Shown here: one piece after another, positions 53,516 through 62,573 of the stretch
Position numbering within the stretch: position 1 is the stretch's first letter
Layout of the letters: each line of letters begins with the position of its first letter
NCBI RefSeq assembly: GCF_003438995.1
Contig: NZ_QSUN01000008.1
Span: forward strand, 1-64,000
DNA: 64,000 bases
Source: Bacteroides sp. OM05-12
Lineage (GTDB): Bacteria > Bacteroidota > Bacteroidia > Bacteroidales > Bacteroidaceae
Direction of reading: 5' to 3'
Made by a program: the position numbers and the translations under genes
Notes under the pieces: generated by a model
Databases searched by the model: none
What the model saw: the letters and a program-made list of their open reading frames with translations, nothing else
Told to the model about the DNA's origin: nothing

Positions 53516-54970
53516 CTATATTCCCAAAGGGAGCTTCAACAGATACCAGATGATGAAAAGCAACGTCCAACCGATAAAAATAAAGAAAGAGTAACGCCAC
53601 GTGTAGCGCAGCAGCGAACCATAGTTGCTCTGCTTGTCATATTGCTGCATATAGGCAAGAACCAGCGGCATATAAAAAAGAAACGGAGTGATGGCATTCG
53701 TCACACTGTCGCCAATGCGGTAAGCGCACTGCGTCCAGTCCGCTTCGATACCCATCGAGGCAAACATCGGTATGAAGATGAAAGCCATAAACGACCACTT
53801 AGCCGTAGAAGATACCATAATCAAATTAATCAACGCACTGAAAATGATGAAAAGCAATAAGGTTACGAAACTTCCCGCACTTACGGATGTGAGCATATTT
53901 GCTCCGAAAATCGCCAAACATTTATCCAAGTGCGAATATTCAAAACAAGCAAACATTTGCGCAGCAAAGAAAGCTATCACAAAATAAACCGAAAGTAAAG
54001 ACATCGGCTGGGAAAGCCCTTTAATAACATCGCCATCCGAACGATAGCGACCGGAGACGAAACCGTAAATCATCCCCATCAGTCCGAATCCGAATGAAAG
54101 CAAAAATAATGCCCCCGCAATAAACGGAGAACGAGTCATGCCGCCCGTCACTCCGCGAAGAATGCCCCAAGGCGAAAAGGTAGCCAAAATAATCACCAAA
54201 GTATAACAAAGTCCGGCAAAAAGAGCAACCCACAAGGCACGGCGTTCTTTTCTGGAGAGTTGCTTATAACCTGCAACCGGATGTCCATGTTCGTCATACT
54301 CACCAAGGTTCGCCACTAAGCGGACACTCAATTTATAAATAATGAAAGTAATAAGGAAAGTGGAGACAAACATAAAATAGAAATTAGACAAAGCCCCCGT
54401 ATTTCCCGGATTGAGTCCGGTTATTGCAGAAGCCTCTTGCGTATAGCGCGCCAATATAGGATCGAGCGTACTCAAAAACAGATTAGCACTAAAGCCGCAT
54501 GCCACAGATACATAGGCAGTCACAATCCCCGCAATGGGATGCATCCCTACCGACTGAAAGAGCATGGCAGCTATCGGAATCAGCATAATATATCCCGCAT
54601 CGCCCACCACGTTGGAGATAATGCCCAGCAGAATGACCGACAGCATTACAAAACGGCGATTCATCCTGTCACGCAAGCCCAGCCGGATGCAAGCGTTGAT
54701 AAAGCCGGAGTGCTCCGCTACCCCCACCCCGAACAAAGTTACCATAACCATGCCCAAAGGGGCAAACCCTGTAAAATTGGTTACTACATGGCGCAGCAAC
54801 CATCGGATACCTTCAGGACTTAACAGGCTCTGCACTCGGATTTCCGCACCATCAGCAGGATTCACCACACTCAGCCCGTAGATATCGAATATCCAAGAAA
54901 GGAAAATCACCGCTACCGTAAGAAGCATAAACATCGTAGCGGGATGCGGCATCCTCAGCTTATTCCTCAT
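53516..54970 (-). CDS. AbgT family transporter
   Basis: A 484-residue inner-membrane protein with about 11-12 helices. It has the AbgT features SPEGIRWLLRHVVTNFTGFA, GVAEHSGFINACIRL, and SMGIEADWTQCAYRIGDSVT near the C-terminus. E. coli AbgT imports p-aminobenzoyl-glutamate, a folate breakdown product; other members export sulfonamides. The start at 54970 (MRNKLRMPHPATMFM) is chosen since a longer frame would lie inside the response-regulator gene; it overlaps that gene by 11 bp, so the transporter is translated together with it. Confidence 0.9.
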   Translation of the reverse strand: MRNKLRMPHPATMFMLLTVAVIFLSWIFDIYGLSVVNPADGAEIRVQSLLSPEGIRWLLRHVVTNFTGFAPLGMVMVTLFGVGVAEHSGFINACIRLGLRDRMNRRFVMLSVILLGIISNVVGDAGYIMLIPIAAMLFQSVGMHPIAGIVTAYVSVACGFSANLFLSTLDPILARYTQEASAITGLNPGNTGALSNFYFMFVSTFLITFIIYKLSVRLVANLGEYDEHGHPVAGYKQLSRKERRALWVALFAGLCYTLVIILATFSPWGILRGVTGGMTRSPFIAGALFLLSFGFGLMGMIYGFVSGRYRSDGDVIKGLSQPMSLLSVYFVIAFFAAQMFACFEYSHLDKCLAIFGANMLTSVSAGSFVTLLLFIIFSALINLIMVSSTAKWSFMAFIFIPMFASMGIEADWTQCAYRIGDSVTNAITPFLFYMPLVLAYMQQYDKQSNYGSLLRYTWRYSFFIFIGWTLLFIIWYLLKLPLGI

Positions 54971-55688
54971 CCGGTTCCAGATTATCCAAATCAATGATAC
55001 GAAGTTCCAAAGCACGCACAGCCAGGCGGGTAGCATTCACTCCCACCCGTTCTCCCGAAACGAACAAACGGTTTATCAAATCCGCCTGACGTTTCTCCAA
55101 AGACTTCACCCCAAACGGCATTCCTTTCAAGTTAGTAATCATTTCCTTTGTGTACCCCAACGCCAAGTGGCGCAAAAACCTTTCGTCATACTCGTCAATA
55201 TCATAGTTCACAACCGCCTCTTGACGCTTGGCATCATTCTGTACGGAACGCTTGAAACGCTCCACGATCTTTTCAAGAATAGGATAATTGAATACCAGCT
55301 TCTTTCCGTCCATAACCGCCTGCACGTCGGTTTTAGTCAGCAATTCGCCCGTTTTCAGGATGATGCCGTCTGCTCCTGCATCCAACACGTCTACCCACAA
55401 CTTCTCATTGAGTACCTCGCCCGTAAATATAAGTACACGCAAGTCCTTATATTTTGAACGAACATTACGGCAAATCTCTACCCCTATCGTCGTAGAGCCT
55501 CCCAAGCCCAAATCAAGCAAGACCAAATCGGGAACCTGCACCTCCATCAACGCCCAAAACTCTTTCTCGGTCATAGCCGTACCTATCACCTCCGCTTCCG
55601 GTATCTCATGACGAAAAATTTCTTCCGTCCCTTTCAACTCCAGCTTTACATCTTCTACTATAATTACTTTAAATTGTTTATTTTCCAT
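54960..55688 (-). CDS. Response regulator (receiver domain plus DUF5932-type C-terminus)
   Basis: A 242-residue protein. The receiver has the acidic pair in VIIVEDVKLELKG, the phospho-Asp in LVLLDLGLGGSTT, the Thr of LIFTGE and the Lys of ILKTGE, so it should be phosphorylatable. The C-terminal 100 residues (DERFLRHLALGYTKEMITNL, PFGVKSLEKRQADLINRLFV) look like a diverged LuxR-type HTH of a Bacteroidota-specific kind. It lies 17 bp behind the giant sensor gene, its obvious partner, and overlaps abgT, a likely target or co-product. Confidence 0.82.
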   Translation of the reverse strand: MENKQFKVIIVEDVKLELKGTEEIFRHEIPEAEVIGTAMTEKEFWALMEVQVPDLVLLDLGLGGSTTIGVEICRNVRSKYKDLRVLIFTGEVLNEKLWVDVLDAGADGIILKTGELLTKTDVQAVMDGKKLVFNYPILEKIVERFKRSVQNDAKRQEAVVNYDIDEYDERFLRHLALGYTKEMITNLKGMPFGVKSLEKRQADLINRLFVSGERVGVNATRLAVRALELRIIDLDNLEPDEE

Positions 55689-55705
55689 ATCTGACCTTCT
55701 ATTTT

Positions 55706-58700
55706 TTATCTCATAGGAATTGTAAAATACACTGTAAATCCGCCCTCAGAAGAAGGCTCCGCATTAATACGACAACCGCGCCTACCGCCATATTCATCAT
55801 GCTCCCTGATTATTTGCTTACAAACCAAATATTCAGTTCCAACCAAACCTCCGTCGCCTCCCTTCTCCATACGCAGCAAGTTAGGATAAAACAATTGATT
55901 CAGTTCGTCTACTGTTTTCTCCCTGCGGGTATCTGTAAAAAGGAAACGAACAAAACCGTCATCCTGCCTTACTTCCAACCTCAACACTCCGTCAGCAGGG
56001 AATGAAACCGCCTCATCAATCAGACACTCCAATAAGAACTTCAACTGCACAACATCGCCTATAACTTTCAAATCTGTATCCTCTATTTCCAATGCCAACT
56101 GACAGGAAGAACGTTTCATCACTTTCTTTAAATAACGTTGCGCATGTGCCAATAACCCTTCTAGATCAATTACCCCACGACGGAAAGTAACTTCCTCCAA
56201 TTGCCGTGAAGCGCATGAGCTAAGTATCGTATATATATCTTTATAATAAGATATGAGTTCCTCGATAGCCTCGATATTCTCTTTCTCCGTATCTTCGGAA
56301 AGTACACCGGAGTTCAGACGATCTATAATCTGCTTTATTCGGTTCGGGTAATAAATCGTCTCATGCTTTATCGTTGAAAGGCAATTATCAAGCACCATAT
56401 TTTGTACATGTAGCAGACCATCCTCAAAGGAAGCCCTGCGAGTTTCATCCTGTGCCAGTTCAATATCCTGATATTTTGAAGCAGGCTTTACCACAACATT
56501 GAATATGACAATGGCGAGATAACGGGCTACAAGCTCTGCCAACAATCGGTCGCTTTCTTTTGCCACTCCCACTTGACGCATCAAAGAAAGCACTCCTACA
56601 CACTGATGAGTGCCCCCTACGTCTGCCAATAAGGGAATACATATACATAAACCATCCTCGGAAGAAGCATATTCCTGTTTTTCAAAACATCGGCGCATTA
56701 GATAAACCGCCCCATCTTTTTCCTCTGAACGGTGCTGGCTGAAAGCAAAGCCTAATTTATGTGTATCAATATTATAAACAGCTATCCCTATAGCATCCAC
56801 TACCAGAAGTTCATTGACCGTATCAAAACATTCGGTTACAATCCGTTCGGGAATCCACATCATATTATCCTGTTCCTGCATCCGTATTAAAGAAGCTGCA
56901 AAAACCTGACGATTAATTTCAAGTACTTGCTCTAAATTCCGACGATTGGTAAAACGCCGACGAATATAGAAGATATAATAACCGACCAGAATAACCAATA
57001 AAAGCAAAATACAAAGAATGATGCCTACCACTTTATTATTAGTGGAATGTTGCAAGCGTTGACAAAATTCAGCCAATGAAGTATCTTCCCCCACTAACTT
57101 ATATAATGCAGTATAAGCCTCATTATTATAATTGTATGCTTCCCAATCCTTTAAAGCAAGGAATGCAACAGCCGCCTCATTACGAATATCCAGAACAACA
57201 TGGTAATCGGAATCAAACATCTGTTTCCACCAAACTATTTCCGCAGCCGTTCCCATACCATATAAAGACATATATTTTTGAGGAGACGAAGCATATTCCT
57301 GATAATGTGCGTTAAGACACATCATCGACGAATCAATGTAAGTAATAGCCTGACTATAATACCCGTCCACATTGCAACCATAAGCCATATCGGCATAATA
57401 CGCAGCATCATTCAACAAGCGTTCATATTCTTCTTCCGAAGCCAGCGTTACAGAGTCTTTTCCTTCAGAGAATAACTGCATTTTCCGATTTTCCACATTA
57501 TTACATGAAGCTAAACCGATAGAAAACAGCAATAATAGGATGAATACTTTACGTATTCCTTTCGGTAAACGGAAAAAGAAGCGGCTCCCCTTACCCGGCG
57601 TACTCTCAATGTTGAAAGTACATACATGGAAAATGTCATTTGTTTTACGGTATTTCTCAATAATCCCTTTACAATTCATTAACCCGAACCCAAAACCTTT
57701 ATTTTTCTTTAACTCCGATTCATCTTTTGTATTCAAGCCGATTTGTTTGAAGTCATATACCTTTTCATTCAAGATATGTGAAACATCTTCCGAAGTTAAG
57801 CCAATGCCATTATCTTCAACAGAAATCTCTACATAGTTTTCTTCCTCCTTTGCATATACGCGAATCATTCCTCCCTTCGGAGTATATTTTCTGGCATTCT
57901 CCGTTAAGGTATTTATCATGAAAAGGGTCAACGCCTTATCTGCCTTCACCACACTTTCGGTAGGTTCGACACTAAAGGTCTGATTCTTTATCTCAAATGT
58001 TCTGCGTCCCTTAACCAAAACATCAAAAAGATCATTCAAAGAGAAATTTTCAATATTAAGGCTCAAAGAGCCCTGTTTCATTTTAATCCATAAAGCGAGA
58101 ATATCATTGTATTCATTGATTTTAGCTACCAGTTCATCCATATACTGATACTTATCCCGCTTAATATCCTCTTTATCCGCATATTTATTGCCAGCCAACT
58201 TATGAACTTCATTGATAATCCTGTCAATAAACGGATTAATACCCATTACTATGGCCAAACACGCTTTCTTTACTATATTCTGCCGTTTGTTTTCCTCAAT
58301 ATGTTGTTCATAGATATAACGTTCTTTCTCCAATCTCCTCTCTTCATCTCCCAAAGAGATGAAATTTAAACCATTCTCCAGCGTCCAAGCGATATAAGGA
58401 GTAATTACATTTACTAACGCAAATTCGTCTTTCGTCAATTTTATAGAAGTATAAAGTTCCAGAACACCGATAGACTCCTGTCGATTGGGAACTGTCAATG
58501 GAAATTCGGAAGATATGCCTTCCGGTTGTTCTTCTTCCTCTTGTATTCCGGTAACCTCTTCATCTGTTTCTTCCGGCAAAATGATACGCATTTGCAGGAC
58601 ATGAAACAATTCCCTAAAATCAGGAAAGACAGAAGTTGTCACGGCATCGATTATGTCGTCGGCAGAAGTAGCATCCGCAGGAACAGCAGCCGTTATCTTC

Positions 58701-60169
58701 TGGCAAATATCCAATGTTTTCCGCAAACGGATAATGTCCTCTTTATTTTTTCTTTTCCAATAAATATTCAGAATCCAAAATAGAATAATAATCAGGATAA
58801 TACCTAAGATTACAATAAACATTAATGCATTAAGTTCCTTTGATTCCTTTTCTAAAGACTGATAGCGACTTTCCAGTTCTTTATCCTGACGAATGTTATA
58901 GAGAATATCCAGATAAATATTACGGTTATAATCTGATTCAGCTTTCATACCTAAACCGGCATACGCTACACTCAGTTGTTCCCTGATACGGGCTATCCAT
59001 TCAGGTACGGTTTTAATATCCTTCTGATTAATCCAATTCAACTCCGTGTAGAGAGTATCCATAGGAATAAAAGGTTTCAGCCGATCTGTGCTATCCAAAC
59101 AGTGATAATACAATTCATGGTGTTTGTTGACATAATCCAAAGCCCTGCTCAAGGTATCCAATGCTTCAGCATATCGTCCGTGCCTGTTAAGCCATGTGCC
59201 AATCGTACGATATGTACCGGCTATTTGATAAATATCATTATATTCACGAAACATTTTCAGAGACCGGCAAGCCAAATCATAAGGCAATAAAGAGTCAGCA
59301 CATTGCTCAATATTCAAAAGTTTCACAGCTCGTGCTCTTCTGTTATAAAGGATATCGGATGAGACTCTCTCATTTAATAATTCAGCTATTCCCTGCAAAC
59401 AGTTTGCTTCAAAATAGAGATAACCCTTCTTCTCACTCATTTGCATACAAAGGAACAGATTATCAAACTCACAGGTTACCAATTCCGCCAGACTATCCGA
59501 TTCACATAATCCGGCTGATCCTTTAACATATTGGTAATATAAATATTGTGCTGTATCCTGTACCAACGTTTCTTCTACATCAATCTGCCGCATAGCAGCA
59601 ATAGCTTCAGGACGCTGTTGAAGATAATAATAATAGATAGCGGAAACAATATAAAACTCTGAAAAGGCATAATTCAGACGTTCTTTCTCGTGTTTTTCCA
59701 CAAAAATAGAAATATCCTCTTTTATACGTTTCATACGTCGCAAAGCACTATTACGATAATCATAATATTCTTTGTTCTTCGCCGTACGCTGATAAACTTT
59801 CATTAAACCGATATCGGCAATTAAACGCTCCAGTTCATTCGGGGTTAATGAAACGACTTGTTTAAAGAATTCTTCCGCACCATTAAAATCCATTTGCATA
59901 AAGGCACAGAATCCCAGATTATTAGAAGCCTCCGCTTTACCTTGCTTGTAGTGATTAGCCTGCTGATAGGCGCTATAAGCCGCTTGTACAGCAGAATCTA
60001 TATTCTTATAACGGTAAGAATATGCCTGTTGATTCAATGAATCAATCAAACGCACTTCCTTTGTCGGTGCCGTCTCTCCGCATGAGAATAACATCGGAAA
60101 CAACAATACCAACAAAAAACAAAAGGGAATATAAGGTACTCTCTTCACTCCTTTATAGCTTTGAACCAA
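55706..60169 (-). CDS. Giant two-part sensor kinase (DUF5112/DUF5113 type, TPR sensor)
   Basis: A 1487-residue protein that reads as two sensors joined end to end. Part 1: lipoprotein-like signal with Cys 30 (FPMLFSC), TPR-like helices to about 440, a membrane helix near 445-470 (FIVILGIILIIILFWIL), and a complete ATPase domain (NTLTENARKY near 756, DNGIGL, GFGFGLMNCKGI near 830). Directly after FFFRLPKG a second lipoprotein-like signal begins (KVFILLLLFSIGLASC, near 878-893). Part 2: a short TPR region, a membrane helix near 1046-1068, an H-box-like IKHETIYYPNRI near 1268, and a degenerate ATPase fold. The GTG at 60148, behind AAAGGA, is an alternative start. It heads an operon with the regulator and abgT. 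Confidence 0.8.
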   Translation of the reverse strand: MVQSYKGVKRVPYIPFCFLLVLLFPMLFSCGETAPTKEVRLIDSLNQQAYSYRYKNIDSAVQAAYSAYQQANHYKQGKAEASNNLGFCAFMQMDFNGAEEFFKQVVSLTPNELERLIADIGLMKVYQRTAKNKEYYDYRNSALRRMKRIKEDISIFVEKHEKERLNYAFSEFYIVSAIYYYYLQQRPEAIAAMRQIDVEETLVQDTAQYLYYQYVKGSAGLCESDSLAELVTCEFDNLFLCMQMSEKKGYLYFEANCLQGIAELLNERVSSDILYNRRARAVKLLNIEQCADSLLPYDLACRSLKMFREYNDIYQIAGTYRTIGTWLNRHGRYAEALDTLSRALDYVNKHHELYYHCLDSTDRLKPFIPMDTLYTELNWINQKDIKTVPEWIARIREQLSVAYAGLGMKAESDYNRNIYLDILYNIRQDKELESRYQSLEKESKELNALMFIVILGIILIIILFWILNIYWKRKNKEDIIRLRKTLDICQKITAAVPADATSADDIIDAVTTSVFPDFRELFHVLQMRIILPEETDEEVTGIQEEEEQPEGISSEFPLTVPNRQESIGVLELYTSIKLTKDEFALVNVITPYIAWTLENGLNFISLGDEERRLEKERYIYEQHIEENKRQNIVKKACLAIVMGINPFIDRIINEVHKLAGNKYADKEDIKRDKYQYMDELVAKINEYNDILALWIKMKQGSLSLNIENFSLNDLFDVLVKGRRTFEIKNQTFSVEPTESVVKADKALTLFMINTLTENARKYTPKGGMIRVYAKEEENYVEISVEDNGIGLTSEDVSHILNEKVYDFKQIGLNTKDESELKKNKGFGFGLMNCKGIIEKYRKTNDIFHVCTFNIESTPGKGSRFFFRLPKGIRKVFILLLLFSIGLASCNNVENRKMQLFSEGKDSVTLASEEEYERLLNDAAYYADMAYGCNVDGYYSQAITYIDSSMMCLNAHYQEYASSPQKYMSLYGMGTAAEIVWWKQMFDSDYHVVLDIRNEAAVAFLALKDWEAYNYNNEAYTALYKLVGEDTSLAEFCQRLQHSTNNKVVGIILCILLLLVILVGYYIFYIRRRFTNRRNLEQVLEINRQVFAASLIRMQEQDNMMWIPERIVTECFDTVNELLVVDAIGIAVYNIDTHKLGFAFSQHRSEEKDGAVYLMRRCFEKQEYASSEDGLCICIPLLADVGGTHQCVGVLSLMRQVGVAKESDRLLAELVARYLAIVIFNVVVKPASKYQDIELAQDETRRASFEDGLLHVQNMVLDNCLSTIKHETIYYPNRIKQIIDRLNSGVLSEDTEKENIEAIEELISYYKDIYTILSSCASRQLEEVTFRRGVIDLEGLLAHAQRYLKKVMKRSSCQLALEIEDTDLKVIGDVVQLKFLLECLIDEAVSFPADGVLRLEVRQDDGFVRFLFTDTRREKTVDELNQLFYPNLLRMEKGGDGGLVGTEYLVCKQIIREHDEYGGRRGCRINAEPSSEGGFTVYFTIPMR

Positions 60170-60170
60170 A

Positions 60171-60178
60171 CAAAACTA
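60171..60178 (-). promoter_or_regulatory. Possible -7 box of the giant sensor operon
   Basis: TAGTTTTG on the minus strand fits TAnnTTTG, with TTG 18 bp upstream (60197-60199). Transcription would begin near 60164, inside the ORF as drawn from the ATG at 60169, which would favour the GTG start at 60148. Confidence 0.4.
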
Positions 60179-60222
60179 ATAATAATTCGTGAAAATCAAT
60201 GTATATCGAAGAAACAAATCTC

Positions 60223-61719
60223 CTATTTCCCCGAAAAGATATAGACTTTACACTGATAAGGTTCTAATTTCACATTCAGGCCATCAGATAATTTCCCCAG
60301 ATTTCTACCCGCCCAAACATCCTTTATATCAGCATTAGCAGTCAATCCGGGAATTGTTTTACTATCAATCAAGACATCAAGAAGTTTGTCTGAACGATTT
60401 AGGCAAGCGATAGCCATCTCATTATTGCTCAATGGTTTTACCCAAATATCAAAATAATCGGCACGAATACTACGGGTCGCTTGTTTTCCCAGTACATCCT
60501 GATTTATTGCAATAATATTCCGGTTAGTCAGAGTCTCCAAAGTTTCCCGAGACATATTACGAATATCATTACCACATAACAGAGGTGAAGCCATCATACA
60601 CCATAAGCTCATATGCGAACGGTATTGTTCGTCCGAACATCCGCTTTTGTTATTACCTCCGATGCTCATACTCGTTCCCGATATTCCAACAATAAGCATA
60701 TCCGGATCGTTCCATCCTCCCGGTCCTGCATATTCACTTAAAGGTGCATTCATATCTGTGATTTCCATTACTCCCAATCCCGGACCTATCACTTTGTTGC
60801 TCCAATGATCACCAATATCACCTGTTGTCCGCCAATAATGTCCACCTACCTGTTTCGCCCATTTCCAAGGTTCACGTTGTCCCCACTCACAAACACTATA
60901 TATAATCGAACGATTAGTAGCTCTTAAAGCCTTTCCCATTTTAGTATATCGCTCAATAGCTTCCTGTTGTCCGAAAGGAGCACCACAATAATCATATTTC
61001 AATAAATCAACGCCCCAGTCCGCAAAATCCTTAGCATCCACATCTTCATATCCGATGCTGCCACAAACTCCACCACATGTATACTCTGCTGCATCAGAAT
61101 AAATACCTAATTTCAATCCCCGTTCATGCAGGTAATCAGCAACATACTTTATTCCATTCGGAAATTTTTCTTTATTAATCTGAATATGCCCGTCTGCACC
61201 ACGTTCCTTTAACTGCCAAAAATCATCGATATTTATATAGGCATATCCTAAATCTCTCATTCCATTCTTTACCATCGCATCGGCAATCTCCATGATAAGA
61301 GATTCAGTTAAATGCCGACCAAAAGTATTCCAACTATTCCATCCCATCGGAGGTGTCAATGCTAGTTCCTCACCGATTCTTATAATTATTTGTTGCTTGT
61401 CCTTTCCTAATCGGTTAGTTGCTGTCAGCGTAACTGTATATTCACCCGCATCCGTCACTTTTCCGCTGATGATTCCTGTCTCAGAATTCAAAGATAAACC
61501 TTTTGGTAGATCATCAGCTTTCCATGCCATCGGACGTTCTCCCGATGTCGGAATATAAAAAAGAAATGTGGTTTCAGGATAATTACCTATTATATAAGGA
61601 GGATTAATGCAAGGAGCACCTTCAAAGATTTTATTTGAACCATCCGCATAAATCAAATTAAAAGGCATCAATATACCTAACAATACAAGCATCACGGAAT
61701 AAAAAGCAGTTTTCTTCAT
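60223..61719 (-). CDS. GH27 alpha-galactosidase
   Basis: A 498-residue secreted enzyme with a signal peptide (FYSVMLVLLGILMPFNLIYA). Residues about 40-115 are a putative Ig-like domain (GLSLNSETGIISGKVTDAGE), as in many Bacteroides GH27 proteins. The barrel has TPPMGWNSWNTFGRHLTESL, YINIDDFW, GIYSDAAEYTC, the nucleophile in DLLKYDYCGAP, and WRTTGDIGDHW with the acid/base Asp. It removes terminal alpha-1,6 or alpha-1,3 galactose, as in raffinose, galactomannan or host glycans. A promoter and a terminator precede it, suggesting control in the leader. Confidence 0.94.
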   Translation of the reverse strand: MKKTAFYSVMLVLLGILMPFNLIYADGSNKIFEGAPCINPPYIIGNYPETTFLFYIPTSGERPMAWKADDLPKGLSLNSETGIISGKVTDAGEYTVTLTATNRLGKDKQQIIIRIGEELALTPPMGWNSWNTFGRHLTESLIMEIADAMVKNGMRDLGYAYINIDDFWQLKERGADGHIQINKEKFPNGIKYVADYLHERGLKLGIYSDAAEYTCGGVCGSIGYEDVDAKDFADWGVDLLKYDYCGAPFGQQEAIERYTKMGKALRATNRSIIYSVCEWGQREPWKWAKQVGGHYWRTTGDIGDHWSNKVIGPGLGVMEITDMNAPLSEYAGPGGWNDPDMLIVGISGTSMSIGGNNKSGCSDEQYRSHMSLWCMMASPLLCGNDIRNMSRETLETLTNRNIIAINQDVLGKQATRSIRADYFDIWVKPLSNNEMAIACLNRSDKLLDVLIDSKTIPGLTANADIKDVWAGRNLGKLSDGLNVKLEPYQCKVYIFSGK

Positions 61720-61776
61720 CGTATCAAATTCTTAGTTTATTATTCACCGGATAAAAATAAACTATTTTCCTAATAT

Positions 61777-61813
61777 GAAAAAATAAATCCCCAACGAATC
61801 ACTTCGGCGGGGA
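61777..61813 (-). terminator. Terminator between the GH27 promoter and gene (possible attenuator)
   Basis: On the minus strand TCCCC pairs with GGGGA (61809-61813 with 61788-61792), and CGAA with TTCG inside a GTGA loop, with a 2x2 internal loop between them. TTTATTTTTTC follows. It lies about 60 nt behind the predicted start of transcription and about 60 bp before the GH27 start codon. Confidence 0.65.
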
Positions 61814-61878
61814 ACTATTTAATTTTTTACCTAAATTGTGGTTACGTAATAAAATTATGACTAACTAACTTAAATTCT
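61777..61878 (-). ncRNA. Candidate leader RNA or small RNA upstream of GH27
   Basis: The promoter at 61885-61915 and the terminator at 61777-61813 bound a transcript of about 100 nt with no ORF. Its 5' part is an A/U-rich linker containing TTAAGTTAGTTAGTC. It could be a free small RNA, or a regulated leader where read-through gives the alpha-galactosidase mRNA. Confidence 0.45.
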
Positions 61879-61884
61879 GTACTG

Positions 61885-61915
61885 CAAAGATACGGCAGAC
61901 ACTGTAAGTATACAA
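61885..61915 (-). promoter_or_regulatory. Promoter upstream of GH27
   Basis: TTG (61913-61915), 20 bp, TATCTTTG (61885-61892) on the minus strand: a full match. It gives a leader of about 160 nt before the alpha-galactosidase. Confidence 0.65.
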
Positions 61916-61964
61916 TCCCATGTTTATGGTATATTTCTATCCTCTTATCCCTATTTATAGTTAG

Positions 61965-62573
61965 TCATTCTATATCCGACTGATCTATCAGGTTATTCAA
62001 TAAAGCATATACAGTTAATCCCGACACTGTTTTGATGCCGGTTTTACGAGTAATATTCTTGCGATGCGAAATCACCGTATGAATGGAAATATTATGCAAG
62101 TCAGCAATTTCTTTGTTCGTCATACCTTTAGCCACAGACGTTAGAATCTCATTTTCCCGTTCGGATAATTCATAATTATCTACCGTTTCCGTATTCGAAT
62201 TGCTATTTTCTATCGCCTGTTTGAATTTACGTGTAATGACCACGGTGTCATCATTTGCCTCTATCGTCCCATTGTATTGTTTTAATGTATCCGAATCCAC
62301 ATAATTATATACCAGCGCAAATAATAAAGTTTCTTGTTGAGACGGTAATAACACCCTTATATTCAATCGTTTTTGATAATCTATTAAAGTTGGATTTATC
62401 AATAACAGGTCAAAATGAAGAGCAGTTGCACGCTCCTGATAATGAGAAAAGTCCGTAAAACAATGAATAATCTCATACTCAGGCTGGGCATCAAGCAGAG
62501 TTTTCAATCCCGCCGTTATTATCGGCGAGGACTCTACTATAACCAATTTATATTTCTTTTTCTGTTCCATCAT
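61965..62573 (-). CDS. LuxR-family regulator with degenerate receiver domain
   Basis: A 202-residue protein. The N-terminal domain has a receiver fold (YKLVIVESSPIITAGLKTLL), but the acidic pair is reduced to one Glu and the phospho-Asp is replaced by Asn (FDLLLINPTLI), so normal phosphorylation is unlikely. The C-terminus is a full LuxR HTH: LSEREN EILTSVAKGMTNKE, IADLHNISIHTVISHRKNIT and RKTGIKTVSGLTVYAL. It overlaps the hemerythrin gene by ATGA, so the signal is probably delivered by that protein and not by a kinase. Confidence 0.85.
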   Translation of the reverse strand: MMEQKKKYKLVIVESSPIITAGLKTLLDAQPEYEIIHCFTDFSHYQERATALHFDLLLINPTLIDYQKRLNIRVLLPSQQETLLFALVYNYVDSDTLKQYNGTIEANDDTVVITRKFKQAIENSNSNTETVDNYELSERENEILTSVAKGMTNKEIADLHNISIHTVISHRKNITRKTGIKTVSGLTVYALLNNLIDQSDIE

